Positions 59,946 to 64,000 of a stretch of DNA of 64,000 nucleotides are shown piece by piece. Location of the stretch: positions 92,230,765 through 92,294,764 of the forward strand of contig CM037588.1 of the NCBI GenBank assembly GCA_021018995.1, written 5' to 3'. Position 1 is the first letter of the stretch; each line of letters starts with the position of its first letter. Source of the stretch: Chloranthus sessilifolius. Its lineage: Eukaryota; Streptophyta; Magnoliopsida; Chloranthales; Chloranthaceae. The position numbers were made by a program, and so were the translations under genes. A model generated the notes under the pieces. That model was not told the origin of the DNA, searched no databases, and saw nothing but the letters and a program-made list of their open reading frames with translations.

Positions 59946-60554
59946 CTATAAAAAACAACACCAAGCAGTAAAACAAAGCACATAAAACTCAGAACAGAAC
60001 TAATAGAATCTTTAGACTAATTCTTGGAGTTCAATTAAGGAGATTTACACATGGAAAGTTTTAGTTAAACAAAAGGAAGCTCTGCTAGGGTGGGTTCCAT
60101 CAAGGTTTTCACTAAATCTTTTCATTATTGGATTCTTGATTCTTGGTTTGGCTCTATTTTCTGGTATGTCCGACTGACAGAAACATGAGACAGGTTATTG
60201 AGGGCTCTATGAAATGGGCAACTTCCCTCAAGGTGGACTGGATCTTGTGGTTTGTTGGAACTGCGTGGAAACAGGAAGGAAAATCCAAGGCATCCATTAT
60301 TCTCCAGATTGTCTCAGGCAAAATGGATGCCTTGAATGATTCTAGAGTTCTTTTAATTTTGAAAATTCTAACAATTCGATATGGTGAAAGGGCTATCACA
60401 TTCGATCAATCAAACATCAAAAAAGATATGAAAAGAATAAAGTTTAGCTCAGTGGGAAAAATTCTTGGGATTGAAATCAACTACAACTGCTCCTGTTAGC
60501 CTCATGATGGAGAAAATTAGAGGAAATGTGCATGGAAGCCTGATTGTCACGATA
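59946..60554. other. APC4 intron, unassigned
   Basis: A 118-codon plus-strand open frame at 60143-60499 has no similarity that I recognise and no gene context. I do not call it a gene. The rest is AT-rich intron. Confidence 0.35.
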
Positions 60555-61430
60555 AAGTGGCATGTGAGAGGAAATGAAAAAATAAAGCTCAACAAGAACT
60601 AAGAAGGGTGCAAAGCCTTAGGAGCTTAAAGTGTCGTAGGCCATGCCACGTTATTCAGACTCAGCACTTGAACGAGCCATGATGGACTATTTTTTTTACT
60701 CTTCCAAGTAATGAGGTTTCCACCAAGAAAGGTGCAAAATTCAGATGTCAAGGGGCGGTTGGTGACAGAATAGGCCTAATCAGCATCAACGTATGCTAAG
60801 AGCACGAGATGGTCCTACCATGGCCAGGACTTGACTTGAGATATAGGAGAATGCAGCATCCAAGGGATTCGAGGTGAGTGCCTAAACTGACTGATTGTAC
60901 TTTGAGCAAATGCAATATCAGGTCAGGTGATCCTAAGATCAATAAGCCAACTAATCGTTGAAAATGCATAGGTTAAAGTATCAGATCACCTTCAGAAAGC
61001 ATGAAAAGAATGTTTCGGATTCATAGGAGAAGACGTGAGGCAAGCTCCAAGCATATCTGTATCATGAAGTAGGTCAAGAGTGTACTTCCGCAAAGAGATA
61101 AAGATCCTATTGTCCAGCTGCAGGGACTTATCCCTACCTACCTAGTACGTGTGAGGTGCCGGTGTTGCACGTGCCCGGGGACTTAGTTGGGTGCTCTTAG
61201 AGGCCTGGATACCCCGTCATCGAAAGGAAAGAAAAAGAAAAAGATACAGCAACTTCAATGGCCAAGAAATCACAGCGTGGGCCTCAGTCCTTGATACCAA
61301 ATTCCCAATTACGTTCCTTTTTAACATGGAGGATGAAATCAGCATCATCCCTTGCCACAACAATTGCATCTACATGCAAAGGAGAACAGTCTTTCCTTGG
61401 GAGGGTGAGTGACGAAAAGATATGAATGTG
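60555..61430 (-). mobile_element. Ty1/copia fragment: reverse transcriptase end and RNase H
   Basis: Minus strand from 61390 downwards: HVDAIVVARDDADFILHVKK (the YVDD region), then FGIKD, ISLRKYTLDLLHDTDMLGA, PMNPKHSF, PDIAFAQSTISQFRHSPRIP, VDAD, VTNRPLTSEFCTFLGGNLIT, WKSKK. This is a clear but decayed copia series in the correct order. No LTRs are visible. It is broken. Confidence 0.78.
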
Positions 61431-61726
61431 TGATCAGCGCTCCATACCAAAGACCACCCAGCTGAAGCACTCAAACTAGGCTCGAAAAGGACTATTTGAG
61501 TCGATAAATGGACTCAAACAGTACACTAATAGATCAATAAACATAAGTACAAGATTGCCAGACATCAACAAACATTCTCTAGTATATGTGTGTATGCATT
61601 TCCTAATATCATACATTCATACTGTAGTTGTTTTAAATAAGGATTAAGGAATGAAGTTGTTAAAAAATTAAATAAATAGAAAATCAAATTAATTGACCAT
61701 TAATCCCAAAGTAAGGCTAATCATAC
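61431..61726. other. APC4 intron, unassigned
   Basis: AT-rich intron between the copia fragment and the donor of the exon at 61727-61827. Confidence 0.35.
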
Positions 61727-61827
61727 CACTTCACCAAGGGAGTTAACAAGAAAATGATGGACTGGTGGGCTTATTCGAGCACCACATAAAAGGCTCAGAA
61801 ACTCCTCTTGAGAACTAGAATCCAGTC
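61727..61827 (-). CDS. APC4: APC4 exon
   Basis: This 101-nt exon runs from acceptor TATAG to donor GTG|GTATGA. It completes the split glycine codon, then encodes 33 residues ending on a codon border. They include [20 protein letters not shown], which resembles the plant APC4 segment with GGARISP...FLVNSLGE. The next intron is 1781 bp and holds a copia fragment. Confidence 0.86.
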
Positions 61828-61881
61828 CTATAAAAACAAAACAAACAAGAAACATAGTAAATAGATAAAGACTTCTTTAAT

Positions 61882-62298
61882 GCTAGTGTTACTATCACAC
61901 CACTTTATGTTACAGCCACCTCACTTAAACAAAGAAAAAATTTGTTGACTTACTTAAATCAGACGATGGAGATCATTTTTCGTCCCAATCTTCCACATAA
62001 TAGATCTTGAGATCATGGGCCTACTATCAAAGAGTCAGATGTTGATTCCAAGTGGCACACATCCCAAAAAATGAACATGAATCATGTTTGATGGTATGCT
62101 ATGATTTCACTTTTCGGGATGTGTACCACGTGGAATCAGCATCCGACCGTCTAATGGTAGGCATATGATCTCAAGTTTGTTGTGTGAAAGATTAAGATGA
62201 AAAACGATCTCCACCGTCAGACTTGAAACAGTCAACGGATTTTTCCTTTGTTTAAGAGAGGTGGCTGTAACATAAAGTGGTGTGGTAGTAACACCAGC
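61882..62298. mobile_element. 417-bp foldback element filling a short APC4 intron
   Basis: Long inverted arms of nearly 200 bp. The left arm has CACACCACTTTATGTTACAG, CCACCTC and AAACAAAG. The right arm has the complement CTTTGTTT, GAGGTGG and CTGTAACATAAAGTGGTGTG. Inner arms pair around CACACATCCC/GGGATGTGT. It makes up three quarters of the 560-bp intron between the exons at 61727 and 62388. No target duplication was resolved, so its class is open (Mutator-like or hAT MITE). Confidence 0.72.
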
Positions 62299-62387
62299 CA
62301 TTTTATATGAATAAATAGAAAATGACAGTTTACGTAAAAGAGTACATGGTTTAGTGATAAAAGTAATGTTCAGGGATCAATATCTAC

Positions 62388-62548
62388 CATGGTCAGTAAT
62401 CAAAGATGATAGAGAGTCAAATTTCTCATGAAAAGTATGCATGGCATCAGACCACTGCTTATTCATCACTGATAATGAAGCACGAACAACCTCAATTAAA
62501 TCCTCCAAATTTGATGCTTGTTGAGCCACCTGATGGAGCTCATTTTTC
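62388..62548 (-). CDS. APC4: APC4 exon (first seen in window)
   Basis: This 161-nt exon lies between a CACAG acceptor and a CATG|GTAGAT donor. It starts at the third codon position, has 53 full codons and ends after one base. The peptide is helical and polar and includes [17 protein letters not shown]. It joins the next exon (61727-61827) across a 560-bp intron to give ITDHGLDSS, which restores a glycine codon at the junction. The preceding exon is not in the window, so the intron upstream is at least 1.45 kb. Confidence 0.83.
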
Positions 62549-63767
62549 CTGTGAAAATATAAATACTAGAAATTCGTAAAAATAAAAATTAAAAATCAAG
62601 CACTTCAAAATCAACATACATGATGCAAGTAATTTACAAGCACGACTAAAAGAATGCAAGATAATAGTTAGTTTCATAAAGATCATGTAGGAAACTGTGG
62701 CATCCAAAAGGCAATTTCAATTTTCAGGACTCATTCTATATGATGTAATCGACCTTATTGTGACTAATGAAATAAATGGTGTTTTATTTTGAGGTGTTCC
62801 TTTTATTGTTGTTGGCGTGTGCTTATTTTTCAACCTTGCTGCAGTTGAAGTGCAGTTATACACTAGTGCAGTATTGTCATGCAGACCCTACGTAGAGTAG
62901 TTAGGACTAAGTCATGTAATACAATATAGGAATTGAACAGAGACGGCAATTAGAACTAGTAAATTACCTTGAGCTATTCATACATGTAACGTATCAGTTT
63001 TGGAGCTAGCTGATACATACCGGAAAACCGAGATTTTAAACCTTGGCCATTCATGTGTTGATACACTTCAGGAAAGTAATGCATGATTATAATGAATTAT
63101 CCACAAGCTAACATTGCATAAAATGAAACTTAAGGCAATCCTAGCTAACCTTTAAGAAATTTAGTTACAGATTCTTTATTATATCTGACAACCTATAGGA
63201 AACATCCGAGAACTTTCCTCAGTACCTTGTACCTAGTTAACTGTATTAAAATGATGTTTTTTATTCATGAACATCTTGATTTGATTTTTGAAGGAACTAT
63301 GTTGGTCCTTGTGAAGGGTCAAAGTTTGACCTTCGTCTGTTAGACTTTGTGCTGAGGATGAACCCCAATAAATTATTGGCTCAAGAAATGACCAAGGAAA
63401 TCTAAGAAACCCTACGTGCACAGTGTGTGAGAAGGAATTTAATAAGTGCAATTAGCACTTAAGTAGGGGTGTGTGTGTCCGCACGCGTGTGTGCGCATTC
63501 TTGTGAAATGATAAATAATGGTGTGTTGCAAGTGAAGTTGATTGTGTGGTTTCAACAAACCCACTAATATGGATCGATTAATCTCAAGAATCCAAAACCT
63601 TGGTCCTTTGACTTTAACATAAAGGTCAAGTGACAAGATATTTTGTAAGGAAAAATAAGGACTCTTATATTTATTTGAATTTTGGACCTCACACGTAAAT
63701 CAAGGACATGTGAAGCAACCCTATAGTTCGGACTCAACCTTTGATTGAGAAGATCTTTGACCAAAAC
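62549..63767. other. APC4 intron upstream of the first visible exon
   Basis: AT-rich. The part at about 62985-63045 (AACGTATCAGTTTTGGAGCT, then GATACATACCGG) is a decayed piece of the CATGGATCAAAAT MITE family. The rest is unassigned. Confidence 0.4.
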
Positions 63768-64000
63768 TGTGACGACCTGATCATGCCTCAAGAGTCGTGT
63801 TAAGGATCCGATTGTCATGGTCTGACTCTTGGTGCATCAACACGGAATCCAAAAGTCATTTTGCTTAGCGAAAGCGATTTCCAACTATTTATCAAGGTCC
63901 AGTCAATAAAAATTCATGATTTCTTTTTTCAAAATTTATCCAATCATCGTCAACCATGCCCCAATACGTGCACACTATATCATGCACTTACCAACAGTTC
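63768..64000 (+). mobile_element. Possible start of another long LTR, cut by window end
   Basis: TGTGACGACCTGATCATG matches the end style of the long LTRs at 18817, 25231, 45098 and 46560. Only 233 bp are visible, so neither its other end nor a target duplication can be seen. Confidence 0.35.

Larger units (their letters stand above)
4155..62548 (-). other. APC4: APC4 gene, middle part: seven exons with giant introns
   Basis: Subunit 4 of the anaphase-promoting complex/cyclosome, the nuclear E3 ubiquitin ligase that targets cyclins and securin. APC4 is a scaffold subunit of the platform. Seven exons on the minus strand (161, 101, 75, 180, 83, 99 and 105 nt) join in a single open frame of 268 residues. 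Every internal border is AG/GT canonical and the exon phases fit. I recognised the family from memory of plant APC4, chiefly the GLSRWRAR...GLDE segment and the SDTEYLQRTLAKEF segment, which belong to the helical Apc4 domain that follows the WD40 part. Intron lengths in transcription order are 560, 1781, 18478, 4590, 75 and 32106 bp. The first exon seen begins in mid-codon and the last ends in mid-codon, so both ends of the gene lie outside the window. No sign of decay is visible, so I infer a working gene. A silent duplicate cannot be excluded. Confidence 0.87.

Noticed and set aside
60143-60499. 118-codon plus-strand open frame, considered as a small gene
   Set aside because: It has no recognised domain, no promoter or neighbour that supports it, and lies in an intron next to copia debris.
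1-64000. tRNA, rRNA or microRNA genes
   Set aside because: I saw no tRNA cloverleaf with A and B boxes outside primer-site fragments, and no rRNA sequence. The long hairpins found are parts of MITEs.

Overview
This is nuclear DNA of a flowering plant, probably one with a large, transposon-rich genome. The evidence is Ty3/gypsy chromoviruses with initiator-Met-tRNA primer sites, Ty1/copia elements, L1-type and RTE-type LINEs, hAT-type MITEs and spliced host exons with GT-AG borders. Nothing bacterial, organellar or viral in the free-living sense is present. I cannot name the species.

One host gene crosses almost the whole window on the minus strand. Seven exons (62388-62548, 61727-61827, 59871-59945, 41213-41392, 36540-36622, 36366-36464, 4155-4259) join in phase into one 268-residue stretch that I recognise as the middle of APC4, a platform subunit of the anaphase-promoting complex (a ubiquitin ligase). 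All internal splice sites are canonical and no exon contains a stop. The introns run from 75 bp to about 32.1 kb. The missing N- and C-terminal exons must lie right of 64000 and left of position 1.

Nearly everything else is transposon debris in these introns. The 32-kb intron (4260-36365) holds, left to right: a chromovirus on the minus strand (G1, 4637-10766), an RTE LINE fragment, a second chromovirus on the plus strand (G2, 11888-22029) that itself carries three MITE/hAT insertions and a solo LTR, an RTE LINE fragment whose tail took a solo LTR (22288-23119), a 2.7-kb solo LTR (25231-27921), an L1 LINE (about 28545-34500) with a hAT MITE in it, and a copia fragment. The 4.6-kb intron (36623-41212) holds a copia fragment split by a solo LTR, a perfect 124-bp tandem duplication and a 41-bp LINE tail with a 16-bp target duplication. 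The 18.5-kb intron (41393-59870) is largely one degraded copia element (about 43.6-58.1 kb). It was split by a solo LTR (45098-51445, itself split by another solo LTR), by a short non-autonomous chromovirus (G5, 52676-56654) and by a hAT MITE. The 1.8-kb intron holds a copia fragment. The 560-bp intron is mostly one foldback element.

Exact target-site duplications mark most of these insertions, so their order can be read. Three patterns deserve attention. (1) LTRs of otherwise different families carry, at a similar place before the TATA box, a cluster of short palindromes whose sequence differs by family (for example CGCTCGAGCG, CGATCGATCG, CGATTAATCG). (2) One solo LTR landed inside such a cluster while carrying a homologous cluster of its own. 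(3) Two short hairpin-forming blocks are kept in LTRs that have otherwise drifted apart. Ages are estimated by eye from LTR-LTR differences. All LTR elements are broken or solo fossils.
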